Below, piece after piece: positions 1 to 7,915 of a stretch of 26,634 bases of DNA. The stretch comes from Salinimicrobium sp049687495 (GTDB lineage: Bacteria > Bacteroidota > Bacteroidia > Flavobacteriales > Flavobacteriaceae). The notes below the pieces were generated by a model. It ran no database searches. It worked only from the letters and a program-made list of their open reading frames with translations, and had not been told where the DNA came from. Numbering within the stretch: position 1 is the first letter of the stretch; every line of letters starts with the position of its first letter. The translations under genes and the position numbers were made by a program. The stretch is from NCBI GenBank assembly GCA_049687495.1, contig JBAVJB010000008.1, positions 1 to 26,634 on the forward strand, written 5' to 3'.

Positions 1-200
1 AGTTGGGCTTCATGAACCACCATCCAGGCGATGCTGTAATTTTTGCCCACGTCTTCAAATCCTGTGATATTTAGTTTGATCTCGTTGGTCTTGATGTACT
101 CCTTCAGGTGAAGCGCATGATGTTCGGCGGTGCGGGCCGCATCTGGGCCTCTAAAATCCCAAATGATCTTGATTTTTCTGTCTTCCTGTTGATCTTTCAT
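1..200 (-). CDS. Small conserved hypothetical protein, 3' end cut off by window edge
   Basis: The reverse strand opens with ATG at 198-200 and stays open to the window edge for 66 codons, so only the N-terminal part is present. The reading begins MKDQQEDRKIKIIWDF and continues with RGPDAARTAEHHALHL and an ITGFEDVGKNYSIAWMVV stretch. From memory this resembles a small (about 90 residue) protein conserved in Flavobacteriia with no assigned function; I cannot confirm this here. It is charged at the N-terminus, has no signal peptide or membrane segment, and is probably cytoplasmic. It is divergent from the lipoprotein gene at 350, and the 149-base gap between them holds a perfect 19-base palindrome and the promoter of the plus-strand gene. 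The missing C-terminus prevents any length comparison. Confidence 0.7.
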   Translation of the reverse strand, partial: MKDQQEDRKIKIIWDFRGPDAARTAEHHALHLKEYIKTNEIKLNITGFEDVGKNYSIAWMVVHEAQ

Positions 201-231
201 TGTACTATGTATTTCTTCGGAATATTTCCTC

Positions 232-250
232 TCAAAAATGTCATTTTTGA
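232..250. repeat. 19-base palindrome TCAAAAATG-T-CATTTTTGA
   Basis: Two perfect 9-base arms surround a single central T, in the divergent intergenic region between the genes at 200 and 350. The same palindrome recurs elsewhere (3585-3603, 11226-11244, 20048-20066). This copy has no GC-rich extension and no following T-tract on the plus strand, so it is not an obvious intrinsic terminator. Confidence 0.8.
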
Positions 251-301
251 CACCTTTTCCCAATTATACTTTTTTTTCTGTTTCTTCGTTAACTGAATCA
301 G

Positions 302-331
302 TTGTTAAAGCTGGTATAATTTTTATTTTTG
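302..331 (+). promoter_or_regulatory. Bacteroidota-type promoter of the parvulin/MoxR unit
   Basis: TTG at 302-304 is followed after 19 bases by TATTTTTG at 324-331, an exact fit to the Bacteroidota consensus TAnnTTTG. The transcript should begin about 5-8 bases downstream, near 337. This places the TTG codon at 329 upstream of the transcript and supports the TTG at 350 as the true start of the first gene. Confidence 0.7.
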
Positions 332-349
332 CCTTCAGAAAAAGGAAAT

Positions 350-1210
350 TTGACACAAAGTAAAGGAATAATCGTTGCATCCCTGCTATGGATCCTGGCC
401 GCCGGCTGCAATTTTTTAGATCAACCCGAGGAAAAGGAAGTGATCGCAAGGGTAAACGATTCTTATCTTTATAAAGAAGACGTGGCTTCCCTTATTTCTG
501 CAAACACCTCTCCCGAAGACAGCGCGCTGCTCGTCTCCAATTACATCAAGCGCTGGGCCACCCAAAAACTGCTAATAGACAGGGCTAAGGTCAATTTAAG
601 TACCGAACAGCAGCAGGATATGGACAAGCTGGTGAAGAACTACCAGAACGAGCTTTATGCCAAGGCCTATACCGATGCTATTGTGGCAAGGGAACTGGAT
701 ACCGCGATAAGCGAAGAAGCTGCCGAAGAATATTATGCCGAGAACGGGGAGAATTTCATTTTAAATGAAGACCTGGTGAAGCTGCGCTATATCAACCTTT
801 CCAAAGAAAATTCAGATTTTGATAAGATCAGGACCCAATTCCGCCGCTTTGACGAAGAGGACAAACAGGCTTTGCTGGACATGGCCATCCAGTTTAACTC
901 ATATTCGTTGAATGATTCGGTTTGGGTGAAGACCAAGCAGGTTTACGATAAAATAAGGCCACTTACCCCGCAGGATAAACCTGAATTCTTAAAAAATAAG
1001 AATTTTATGCAACTCGAAGATTCATTAGGAGTATATTTGATCTCTGTTGAAGACGTTAAAATGCGTGGAGAACAGGCTCCTCTGGAATATTCTTTGCCGG
1101 GCGTAAAGCAGATCCTGCTCAACAAAAGAAAGCTGGAGCTCATCAAGAAATTAGAAAAAGACATTACTCAAGATGCAATTAAAAATGACAAGTTTGAAAT
1201 CTATAATTAA
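350..1210 (+). CDS. Parvulin/SurA-related periplasmic lipoprotein
   Basis: With TTG at 350 as start, the product is 286 residues. It has a classical lipoprotein signal: Lys5, a hydrophobic run GIIVASLLWIL, and the lipobox LAAGC with the lipidated Cys at residue 20. The rest is charged and helix-rich (residues about 30-200), like the SurA N-terminal chaperone region; I see no clear parvulin signature (no GG..HI-type motifs), so isomerase activity is doubtful. It lies directly upstream of, and overlaps, the two-domain parvulin gene, so both probably act together on exported or outer-membrane proteins. The TTG at 350 is chosen over the one at 329 because the promoter -7 element covers 329 and because it gives a normal-length signal peptide. 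A generic periplasmic chaperone lipoprotein is the cautious reading. Confidence 0.8.
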   Translation: MTQSKGIIVASLLWILAAGCNFLDQPEEKEVIARVNDSYLYKEDVASLISANTSPEDSALLVSNYIKRWATQKLLIDRAKVNLSTEQQQDMDKLVKNYQNELYAKAYTDAIVARELDTAISEEAAEEYYAENGENFILNEDLVKLRYINLSKENSDFDKIRTQFRRFDEEDKQALLDMAIQFNSYSLNDSVWVKTKQVYDKIRPLTPQDKPEFLKNKNFMQLEDSLGVYLISVEDVKMRGEQAPLEYSLPGVKQILLNKRKLELIKKLEKDITQDAIKNDKFEIYN

Positions 1211-2618
1211 TTCTGCAGCCATTTTGCTGTTTGCTGCCGTAGCCGGAAACCTACAAGCCCAGGAAGTGGTGGTGACCGACAGTACTGCCATTGCAGAGGT
1301 GCAACCAAAACAAGATACCGTCAAAACCTCACAAAGGTTTAAAGTTGATGGCGTTGCCGCCGTGGTTGGAAACTACGTGGTGCTGGACAGCGACATCGAT
1401 AAAATGTATATGGAGATGCAAAGCCAGGGCGCTTCTATAAAAGACGTGACCCCTTGCCAGCTTGCAGGCCGTTTGATGGAAAACAAGCTTTATGCCCATC
1501 ACGCCATTCAGGATAGTTTGATCGTGAGCGATGCCGAAGTGAATGCAACTGTTGACCAGCAGCTGGCATACATGTCGCAGGAGCTGGGTTCCATGGAAAA
1601 AGTGTTGCAGTTCTACAAAAAAGATAACGAAGCCGAATTTCGTTCAGAGCTTTTTGAGATCAACAAGCAAAACCAGCTGGCTGCCAAAATGCAGCAAAGT
1701 ATTGTTGACCAGGTGGAGGTAACTCCCGAAGAGGTTCGTGAGTTCTTTACCAGCATCCCCGAGGATGAGCGTCCGGTATTTGGAGATGAGGTTGAGCTGG
1801 CGCAGATCGTTGTAAAGCCTGAAATTCCGCAGGAAGAAAAGGACGAGATCATCAACAGACTAAAAGAAATGAGAGAGGACATCGTGGAGAACGGTGCCAG
1901 CTTTAATACGAAAGCAGTTTTGTATTCTCAGGATCCCGGTTCAAAATCTTCCGGGGGGAAAATTTCCCTTACCAGGAAAGATCCTTTTGTAAAAGAATTT
2001 AAGGATGCAGCTTTCAGTCTGCAAGAGGGAGAAGTGAGCCAGCCTTTTGAGACGATTTTCGGTTTTCATATTTTGACAGTAGACAAGATCAGAGGTCAGC
2101 AGGTAGATGTGAGGCACATCCTTTTGATTCCTGATGTTACTGAAGAGACCAAAGAAGCTGCATGGCAGGAGATCAGCAAGGTGCGTGAGAAGATCGCGAA
2201 CGACGAATTGACTTTTGCTGAAGCGGCCAAAGAAGTTTCTGATGAAGAGGAAACCCGCGAAAGCGGCGGACAGTTGATCAATCCTACCACAGGCGATACG
2301 CGTTTTGAACTTACCAAGATCGACCCGCTGTTGTATGAGCAGGTGGTAAATCTAAAAGAAGGAGAAGTTTCACAGGTGTTGACAGATCAGGACAATACCG
2401 GAAGGCCTTTTTACAAGATCATCACCGTTACTCAAAGATATCCTGAGCACAAAGCGAATTACGCGCAGGACTACAACAAGATCAAGGATCTTGCTTTGCG
2501 CGACAAGCAGTTAAAAGCTATTGAAAAATGGCAAAAAGAGAAGATCGAAGAAACTTATATTAAAGTAAACGGAAAATTCCGAAATTGTGAATTCTCAAGT
2601 AACTGGCTAAAGCAATAA
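1185..2618 (+). CDS. Periplasmic peptidyl-prolyl cis-trans isomerase, SurA-like, two parvulin domains
   Basis: The product is 477 residues from ATG 1185. It has an N-terminal signal peptide (MTSLKSIINSAAILLFAAVAG..LQAQ, cleavage expected after AQA/Q), a SurA-N-like helical region (about 50-180), then two parvulin domains. The first (about 204-302) shows the family pattern YSQDPGS..SGGKIS..., EFKDAAFSLQEGEVSQPFET and FGFHILTVD. The second begins with VDVRHILLIP near residue 307. The known role of this family is folding or escorting outer-membrane proteins in the periplasm. An in-frame ATG at 1173 would add four residues (MQLK); 1185 gives a more usual signal peptide. The gene overlaps the upstream lipoprotein gene by 26 bases and is followed 6 bases later by the MoxR gene, so translational coupling in one operon is likely. 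Confidence 0.92.
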   Translation: MTSLKSIINSAAILLFAAVAGNLQAQEVVVTDSTAIAEVQPKQDTVKTSQRFKVDGVAAVVGNYVVLDSDIDKMYMEMQSQGASIKDVTPCQLAGRLMENKLYAHHAIQDSLIVSDAEVNATVDQQLAYMSQELGSMEKVLQFYKKDNEAEFRSELFEINKQNQLAAKMQQSIVDQVEVTPEEVREFFTSIPEDERPVFGDEVELAQIVVKPEIPQEEKDEIINRLKEMREDIVENGASFNTKAVLYSQDPGSKSSGGKISLTRKDPFVKEFKDAAFSLQEGEVSQPFETIFGFHILTVDKIRGQQVDVRHILLIPDVTEETKEAAWQEISKVREKIANDELTFAEAAKEVSDEEETRESGGQLINPTTGDTRFELTKIDPLLYEQVVNLKEGEVSQVLTDQDNTGRPFYKIITVTQRYPEHKANYAQDYNKIKDLALRDKQLKAIEKWQKEKIEETYIKVNGKFRNCEFSSNWLKQ

Positions 2619-2624
2619 AAAACT

Positions 2625-3578
2625 ATGTCTGACGTAGAAGCGGTAAAGAATCTGGTCACCCGGCACCAACAATTGCAAAAGGAAATAGCCAAGCGCATTG
2701 TTGGACAGCAGGAGGTGGTGAACCAGATCCTTCTCTCCGTTTTTTCGGGAGGACATTCGCTTCTTATAGGCGTGCCGGGACTGGCAAAGACCCTCATGGT
2801 GAATACCATTGCCCAGGCGCTGGGGCTGAACTTTAAAAGAATTCAGTTCACGCCCGATCTTATGCCGAGTGACATCCTGGGTTCCGAAATTCTCGATGAG
2901 AACCGGCAGTTTAAATTCATTAAAGGACCTGTTTTTGGCAACATCATTCTTGCCGACGAGATCAACCGGACTCCGCCTAAAACGCAGGCGGCGCTGCTGG
3001 AGGCTATGCAGGAAAGGGCCGTTACCGTTGCGGGACAGCATTATAAACTTGACCTTCCATATTTTGTACTGGCAACTCAAAACCCGATAGAGCAGGAGGG
3101 AACTTATCCGTTACCCGAGGCGCAGCTGGACAGGTTCATGTTTGCCATCAAACTGGAATATCCCTCTTTTCAAGAGGAGGTCGAGGTAGTGAAGAGCACG
3201 ACTTCAGATGAGGAAGTGACCATAGCACCGCTTTTTACCGCCCGTGAGATCGTAGATTTTCAGCATTTGATAAGAAGGATCCCTGTGGCTGACAATGTGG
3301 TGGAATATGCGGTGGACCTGGTGGGTAAAACAAGGCCTGCGGGGGACAGGGCGACAGAGCTGGTAAAGGAATTTGTTGACTGGGGTGCCGGTCCAAGAGC
3401 TTCTCAAAACCTCATTTTAGGCGCCAAGGCAAATGCAGCCGTACACGGCAAATATTCACCTGATATTGAGGATGTGCAGGCGGTAGCCTACGGAATTCTG
3501 CGTCACCGTGTGATAAAGAACTACAAGGCAGAAGCTGAGGGTATCTCTGAAGAACAGATCATAAAGAGCCTTTTTTAA
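2625..3578 (+). CDS. MoxR-family AAA+ ATPase
   Basis: The product is 317 residues, normal for MoxR proteins. Visible motifs in order: Walker A GVPGLAKT (49-56), Walker B IILADEIN (107-114), sensor 1 LATQNP (149-154), the arginine-finger region PEAQLDRF (164-171), and a sensor 2 region with GAGPRASQNL in the C-terminal lid. The family is known as cytoplasmic ATPase chaperones that help assemble or activate protein complexes, often encoded beside DUF58 and von Willebrand A-domain proteins. Here those partners are absent: the neighbours are two envelope folding factors upstream and aconitase, with its own promoter, downstream. A link to envelope protein maturation is inferred from the 6-base spacing to the SurA-like gene. 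The substrate is unknown. Confidence 0.93.
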   Translation: MSDVEAVKNLVTRHQQLQKEIAKRIVGQQEVVNQILLSVFSGGHSLLIGVPGLAKTLMVNTIAQALGLNFKRIQFTPDLMPSDILGSEILDENRQFKFIKGPVFGNIILADEINRTPPKTQAALLEAMQERAVTVAGQHYKLDLPYFVLATQNPIEQEGTYPLPEAQLDRFMFAIKLEYPSFQEEVEVVKSTTSDEEVTIAPLFTAREIVDFQHLIRRIPVADNVVEYAVDLVGKTRPAGDRATELVKEFVDWGAGPRASQNLILGAKANAAVHGKYSPDIEDVQAVAYGILRHRVIKNYKAEAEGISEEQIIKSLF

Positions 3579-3584
3579 GAGGTC

Positions 3585-3603
3585 TCTAAAATGCCATTTT
3601 TGA
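3585..3603. repeat. Palindrome copy TCTAAAATG-C-CATTTTTGA
   Basis: One mismatch from the perfect 19-base palindrome at 232-250. It starts 7 bases after the MoxR stop codon, so it is in the 3' untranslated region, but no T-tract follows. Confidence 0.7.
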
Positions 3604-3888
3604 CAGCCATTATTTTCGGGCCATTCTTGCCACAATCTATTTTCACGTTTTTTTTCTTTTCACATAAAAACTCCAGCTTTTTTTCGGCTCCCGGAGATTT
3701 TCTGCTGTTATTCAAAAAGGGGATTTTTCGGTAATCTCAAATTCCGGAGTTCAAATTGTCATTTTCTTATTCTGAAGGTGAAAATATGTGGTGTAGTTAA
3801 AATTCAATTAAATTTATTGGGAATTGTTAAATTATCTGCATTTAATTTTCAGGTTTAGTTATAACTTTTAATTTCGGTGTAGTTTTCG

Positions 3889-3896
3889 TAATTTTG
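3889..3896 (+). promoter_or_regulatory. Probable -7 element of the aconitase promoter
   Basis: TAATTTTG fits the Bacteroidota consensus TAnnTTTG and lies 32 bases before the aconitase start codon, implying a leader of about 25 bases. No exact TTG sits at the expected distance upstream, so the -33 half is weak. Confidence 0.5.
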
Positions 3897-3928
3897 CAGG
3901 ACTTTCAGAAATTAAAAATAACTAGAAT

Positions 3929-6196
3929 ATGGCTTACGATATTGATATGATCAGGAAGGTTTACAGCCAGATGCCTGAGCGGATAAATGCAGCCCGTGAA
4001 GCGGTTGGGAAACCTTTGACACTTTCAGAAAAGATCCTTTACTCTCACCTGTGGGACGGAACTCCTAACCAGAAGTTCGCCCGCGGTAAAGATTATGTTG
4101 AATTTTCTCCGGACAGAATTGCCTGTCAGGATGCGACCGCCCAGATGGCATTGTTGCAGTTCATGCAAGCAGGAAAGAAGAATGTGGCTGTACCAACAAC
4201 GGTGCACTGTGACCATCTTATTCAGGCAAAACTTGGAGCGCAATTCGACTTGCCAAGCGCAAAAAAATCAAGTGACGAGGTATTTGACTTTTTGGAATCT
4301 GTTTCCAATAAATACGGGATCGGTTTCTGGAAACCGGGTGCAGGTATTATTCACCAGGTAGTGCTTGAGAACTATGCCTTCCCAGGCGGAATGATGATTG
4401 GTACTGACTCACACACCGTGAATGCCGGCGGACTTGGTATGGTGGCGATTGGTGTTGGTGGTGCAGATGCTGTTGACGTGATGGCAGGAATGCCATGGGA
4501 GCTGAAAATGCCAAAATTGATAGGAGTTAAGTTAACCGGAAAACTTTCCGGCTGGACTGCTCCAAAAGATGTGATCTTAAAAGTTGCGGGTATCCTTACT
4601 GTTAAAGGTGGAACCGGAGCTATTATTGAATATTTCGGAGAAGGCGCCAAATCTATGTCGGCTACCGGAAAAGGAACTATTTGTAACATGGGTGCCGAGG
4701 TTGGAGCAACTACTTCAACTTTTGGTTATGACGACTCCATGGAGCGTTACCTGCGTGCAACCAACCGTGCAGATGTTGCCGATGCAGCGAACGAGGTTAG
4801 AGAATATCTTACCGGGGACGACGAGGTATACGCAAATCCTGAGCAGTATTTTGATGAGGTGATCGAGATCGATCTTTCTGAATTGAAGCCTCACCTTAAC
4901 GGGCCTTTTACTCCCGACTTAGCTACTCCTATTTCTGAAATGGGTAAGAAAGCGAGAGAAAATGACTGGCCAATCAACGTTGATTGGGGATTGATAGGGT
5001 CTTGTACCAACTCTTCTTATGAAGACCTTACCCGTGCGGCTTCTATTGCCAAGCAGGCGGTTGATAAGAATGTTAAAGCAAAATCTGATTTCGGTATTAA
5101 CCCGGGCTCAGAAACCATTAGATATACTGCAGAAAGAGACGGTTTGCTTCAGATCTTTGAAGACCTTGATGCCACCATCTTTACCAATGCCTGTGGGCCA
5201 TGTATTGGCCAGTGGGATAGAAGTGACCGAAAAGGCGAAGAGAAGAACACGATCGTGCATTCCTTTAACCGTAACTTCTCTAAAAGGGCAGATGGTAACC
5301 CAAATACGCACGCCTTTGTAGGTTCTCCTGAAATGGTCGCTGCAATTGCCATTTCAGGAAGGTTGGATTTCGATCCTACTACAGATGAGCTTTTGAACGA
5401 GGATGGAGAATACGTGAAACTGGATGAGCCAACAGGAATCGAGCTTCCGCCAAAAGGGTTTGACGTGGAAGATCCCGGTTATCTTGCGCCAACCGAAGAC
5501 GGAGCTTCAGTAGAGGTAAAGGTAAACCCAAATTCAGAAAGACTGGAATTGCTTACGCCTTTCAAACCCTGGGACGGTAAAAACCTTATGGGTGCTAAGC
5601 TGTTGATCAAGGCGTGGGGTAAATGTACTACTGACCATATTTCTATGGCAGGGCCGTGGTTGCGCTTTAGAGGCCACCTGGACAACATTTCCAACAACTG
5701 TTTGATCGGGGCGGTAAACGCGTTCAATAAGAAAACAAACTTTGTTAAGAACCAGCTTAACGGCGAGTATGACGGGGTGCCAAACGTACAGCGTGAATAT
5801 AAAGCTGCAGGAATTCCAACAGTAGTTGTGGGAGACCATAACTATGGAGAAGGTTCTTCTAGAGAGCATGCGGCAATGGAGCCAAGACATCTTGGGGTAA
5901 AAGTGGTGCTTGTGAAATCATTTGCAAGGATCCATGAGACCAACCTTAAGAAGCAAGGTATGCTTGGTATCACTTTCGCAAATGAAGATGATTACGATCT
6001 AATTCAGGAAGACGATACCTTCAACTTTATTGACCTTGAAGATTTTGCACCGGATAAGCAGATAACCATCGAAGTAGTTCATGCCGACGGATCAAAAGAT
6101 ACCATTAAAGCAAACCATACTTACAACCAGCCTCAAATCGAGTGGTACAAAGAAGGCTCGGCCTTAAATCTTATCAAGAAGCAGAACGCTGCTTAA
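3929..6196 (+). CDS. acn: Aconitate hydratase (mitochondrial-type aconitase)
   Basis: The product is 755 residues. It converts citrate to isocitrate through cis-aconitate in the TCA cycle. The length and the motif MIGTDSHTVNAGGLGMVAIG (about 156-175) match the mitochondrial-type aconitase family rather than the longer AcnA/IRP1 form. The three [4Fe-4S] ligands are visible: Cys359 in GSCTNSS, and Cys422 and Cys425 in TNACGPCIGQ. The C-terminal swivel domain carries the YGEGSSREHAA loop with the catalytic serine. Start ATG 3929 is the first in frame and follows an A-rich stretch without a Shine-Dalgarno site, as is usual in Bacteroidota. It appears monocistronic, with its own promoter and a strong terminator 25 bases after the stop codon. 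Confidence 0.97.
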   Translation: MAYDIDMIRKVYSQMPERINAAREAVGKPLTLSEKILYSHLWDGTPNQKFARGKDYVEFSPDRIACQDATAQMALLQFMQAGKKNVAVPTTVHCDHLIQAKLGAQFDLPSAKKSSDEVFDFLESVSNKYGIGFWKPGAGIIHQVVLENYAFPGGMMIGTDSHTVNAGGLGMVAIGVGGADAVDVMAGMPWELKMPKLIGVKLTGKLSGWTAPKDVILKVAGILTVKGGTGAIIEYFGEGAKSMSATGKGTICNMGAEVGATTSTFGYDDSMERYLRATNRADVADAANEVREYLTGDDEVYANPEQYFDEVIEIDLSELKPHLNGPFTPDLATPISEMGKKARENDWPINVDWGLIGSCTNSSYEDLTRAASIAKQAVDKNVKAKSDFGINPGSETIRYTAERDGLLQIFEDLDATIFTNACGPCIGQWDRSDRKGEEKNTIVHSFNRNFSKRADGNPNTHAFVGSPEMVAAIAISGRLDFDPTTDELLNEDGEYVKLDEPTGIELPPKGFDVEDPGYLAPTEDGASVEVKVNPNSERLELLTPFKPWDGKNLMGAKLLIKAWGKCTTDHISMAGPWLRFRGHLDNISNNCLIGAVNAFNKKTNFVKNQLNGEYDGVPNVQREYKAAGIPTVVVGDHNYGEGSSREHAAMEPRHLGVKVVLVKSFARIHETNLKKQGMLGITFANEDDYDLIQEDDTFNFIDLEDFAPDKQITIEVVHADGSKDTIKANHTYNQPQIEWYKEGSALNLIKKQNAA

Positions 6197-6221
6197 ATAA
6201 AACGGCAACGTATACGTTCAA

Positions 6222-6247
6222 AAAACTCCCGGATTTCCGGGAGTTTT
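6222..6247 (+). terminator. Intrinsic terminator after aconitase
   Basis: A perfect 11-bp stem AAAACTCCCGG / CCGGGAGTTTT encloses the loop ATTT and runs into a short T-tract. A separate 12-base palindrome, AACGTATACGTT, lies just upstream at 6207-6218. Confidence 0.85.
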
Positions 6248-6610
6248 CTGTTTTCTGACGTTTTTTCTTAATCTGCTGTTGTCCAATCAAAGATATCTAA
6301 GACTTTTCGCTAGTATTTAATTCTTTAATGTTAATTTGTGACATACTCTAAGGTTAAATTGCCTGGTTATGAATGCGTTACGCCTCTTTTTGAAGAGGTT
6401 TACTAACAGCTTCTTTTCAGGATTTTTGTAAGAGTCATGATCAAATTCCGGTGCCAATTTTTCCAGGTGTTTAACCGATTTTTAGCACAACCTTAACAAC
6501 ACTTGTAGATTCTTATTATTTATAGTTATATGCTTCCATTCGTTAGGTTTATTGGTCGACCTTTGACCTTGAAGTACAAAAAGCGTGATTTAAACGCCAA
6601 TTAAACACCA
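6248..6610. other. Intergenic region upstream of the S24 regulator
   Basis: I see no supported gene here. The AT-rich stretch contains a small hairpin (CCTCTT-TTTG-AAGAGG, 6383-6398). Shortly before the regulator gene is a compact element, GGTCGACCTTTGACCTTGA (about 6553-6571), combining the palindrome GGTCGACC with a GACCTT direct repeat, which could be an operator for the adjacent regulator. I found no clear TAnnTTTG promoter. A small RNA cannot be excluded. Confidence 0.4.
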
Positions 6611-7372
6611 ATGAAAAATAGAACTGAAATAGGGAAAAGGATCAAAGAACTGAGGAAGAAGCACAACTTTTCCCAAGCTTTTATTGCTGAAAAACTCTTT
6701 ATTTCACAGGCCGCTTACTCGCTGATTGAGAATTCTCAAAATGGGATCGTTGTTGATCACATCATCAAGCTCAGTAAGATTTACAATGTCACTACAGACT
6801 TTCTGTTGAAGGGTGATACCTTACTTGTGAAGATGTCGCCTGATAACGGATTTTTGCCGCTTATTAGGGTTGATGCCCAGGCCGGTTTTCTTAAAAGTTT
6901 TCACAAAGAACAAGTGCGCCCGGATCTTGAATGGTACAAAATTCCCGGTTTTAATGGAAGCGGTGACCAAAGGCTTTTTGAAGTCGAGGGGAAAAGTATG
7001 TTGCCTACGGTATTGCCGGGTGATATAGTTGTATGTCAGTCACAAGGAGTCAATGATGCGCTGGAAGGATCTGTCGTGGTGGTAGTGACAAAAGAAAATG
7101 TCTTTATCAAGAGGCTTTTTTACGATGAGAGGAATCCGGAATTCTTATTGTTGAAAAGTGATAATCCCCAAAATGGAGAAGAAAGTCGTAAGGTGTCCAG
7201 GGCAGATATTAATGAATTGATGCTTATCCAGGGTAAGATCACAAATGTCCTTACCCCGCGACATGAGGAGATCGCTTCGAATAGTAAGATCAAGGCTTTG
7301 GAAGATGCGATTGAACTGCTCAAAGCGGAATTGAAAAGGGTTAGTGAGCAACTCGAAAATATAACGAAATAA
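6611..7372 (+). CDS. XRE-family regulator with S24 (LexA-like) peptidase domain
   Basis: The product is 253 residues. Residues 5-66 form a helix-turn-helix of the XRE/Cro type (IGKRIKELRKKHNFSQAFIAEKL...SQAAYSLIE). Residues about 83-210 look like an S24 domain: candidate cleavage site Ala91-Gly92 in DAQAGF, the catalytic serine Ser129 in GKSMLPT, and the likely general-base Lys167 in VFIKRL. These are the features by which LexA and phage repressors cleave themselves when RecA is activated, so SOS-type control is plausible but not shown. The C-terminal 30 residues (IKALEDAIELLKAELKRVSE) look like a coiled coil beyond the usual S24 fold, perhaps for oligomerisation. It is monocistronic, separated from aconitase by a terminator, and followed by a bidirectional terminator. 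No integrase or phage genes are nearby. Confidence 0.88.
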   Translation: MKNRTEIGKRIKELRKKHNFSQAFIAEKLFISQAAYSLIENSQNGIVVDHIIKLSKIYNVTTDFLLKGDTLLVKMSPDNGFLPLIRVDAQAGFLKSFHKEQVRPDLEWYKIPGFNGSGDQRLFEVEGKSMLPTVLPGDIVVCQSQGVNDALEGSVVVVVTKENVFIKRLFYDERNPEFLLLKSDNPQNGEESRKVSRADINELMLIQGKITNVLTPRHEEIASNSKIKALEDAIELLKAELKRVSEQLENITK

Positions 7373-7373
7373 A

Positions 7374-7399
7374 AAAAGCAGTTCACATGAACTGCTTTT
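7374..7399. terminator. Bidirectional intrinsic terminator
   Basis: A perfect 12-bp stem AAAAGCAGTTCA / TGAACTGCTTTT has the 2-base centre CA. On the plus strand it closes the S24 regulator gene two bases after its stop codon. On the minus strand it is followed by TTTTTTT and would end transcripts from the gene at 7493-7915. Confidence 0.85.
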
Positions 7400-7402
7400 C
7401 TT

Positions 7403-7496
7403 ATAGTAGATGAGATACTTCGGAATTTTACTTCCGAAGTATGCTATCAAGTAATTTTTGCCCCCCAGTAAAAATTACTTTTATCTCATCTATTAT
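7403..7496. repeat. Three-armed inverted-repeat structure (branched hairpin element)
   Basis: An outer stem pairs 7403-7416 (ATAGTAGATGAGAT) with 7483-7496 (ATCTCATCTATTAT), 14 bp with one G-T pair. Inside are two further perfect hairpins: 7417-7425 with 7432-7440 (ACTTCGGAA, loop TTTTAC; extendable by two bp) and 7449-7459 with 7470-7480 (AAGTAATTTTT, loop GCCCCCCAGT). Together they make a three-way junction occupying almost every base between the terminator and the convergent gene, whose stop codon (7493-7495) lies in the outer stem. If transcribed from the minus strand, the second loop would expose a run of six Gs. The function is unknown; it could be a structured 3' untranslated RNA, a protein-binding site or a relic of a hairpin-dependent mobile element. 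Confidence 0.75.
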
Positions 7497-7915
7497 GGTA
7501 AAGATTCCAACTTTCTTCTTTGTTTAAGTAAAACCTCAACAGTGGAAGAAGGTATATTCTGGTTATATAATATCTCGTAATATAATTTAATGTTTTTCTT
7601 CTCTTTTTCGTAGCAGGCTTTATAATCTGCGTCATTGAATGTATTTCTCGCCAGGTAATCCAGTTTAAGAAAAACGGGCAGGATGTTTAGAACAGCCGAG
7701 CCAACTTTTGTGACCTGCAGGGAATTCTTGATCTTGAACAGAACCTTTCTTATTTCCAGTTTTGTCTTCTCTCTGATCTCGATGAGTCTTGCAATATTAT
7801 CAGCTTTCTCCTTTTCTTCCTTAGGCAGATCATAATATAGTACATAATACATCTGTAAAAGATCATCGTTAGATAGATCGAGCCGTAGGAGTTGAGAGTA
7901 GAGCTGGAACTGCAT
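7493..7915 (-). CDS. Hypothetical protein, helix-rich, unknown function
   Basis: An open frame of 140 residues starts at ATG 7913-7915 and reads MQFQLYSQLLRLDLSNDDLL. I do not recognise it. It is rich in Lys, Glu, Leu and Tyr, probably all-helical, with a heptad-like charged segment around residues 30-65 (KEEKEKADNIARLIEIREKT) and no signal peptide or clear membrane helix. It is convergent with the S24 regulator, AT-rich, and lies between that gene and the tRNA cluster. Its 3' end runs into the branched inverted-repeat element. No exact TAnnTTTG promoter is visible upstream; a TATATTTT variant lies near 7945. No longer frame competes on either strand, and the length makes a real gene likely, but it may be a lineage-specific orphan. 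Confidence 0.6.
   Translation of the reverse strand: MQFQLYSQLLRLDLSNDDLLQMYYVLYYDLPKEEKEKADNIARLIEIREKTKLEIRKVLFKIKNSLQVTKVGSAVLNILPVFLKLDYLARNTFNDADYKACYEKEKKNIKLYYEILYNQNIPSSTVEVLLKQRRKLESLP

Larger units (their letters stand above)
3579..3928. other. Intergenic region between MoxR gene and aconitase
   Basis: I see no gene in this 350-base AT-rich stretch. It holds a slightly imperfect copy of the AAAATG-N-CATTTTT palindrome just after the MoxR stop codon (3585-3603), T-rich tracts with no convincing strong terminator stem, two copies of GGTGTAGTT (near 3789 and 3876), and the aconitase promoter at its end. Confidence 0.6.

Noticed and set aside
6207..6218. 12-base palindrome AACGTATACGTT after aconitase
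   Set aside because: It is short, unique in the window and next to a clear terminator; nothing further supports a site.
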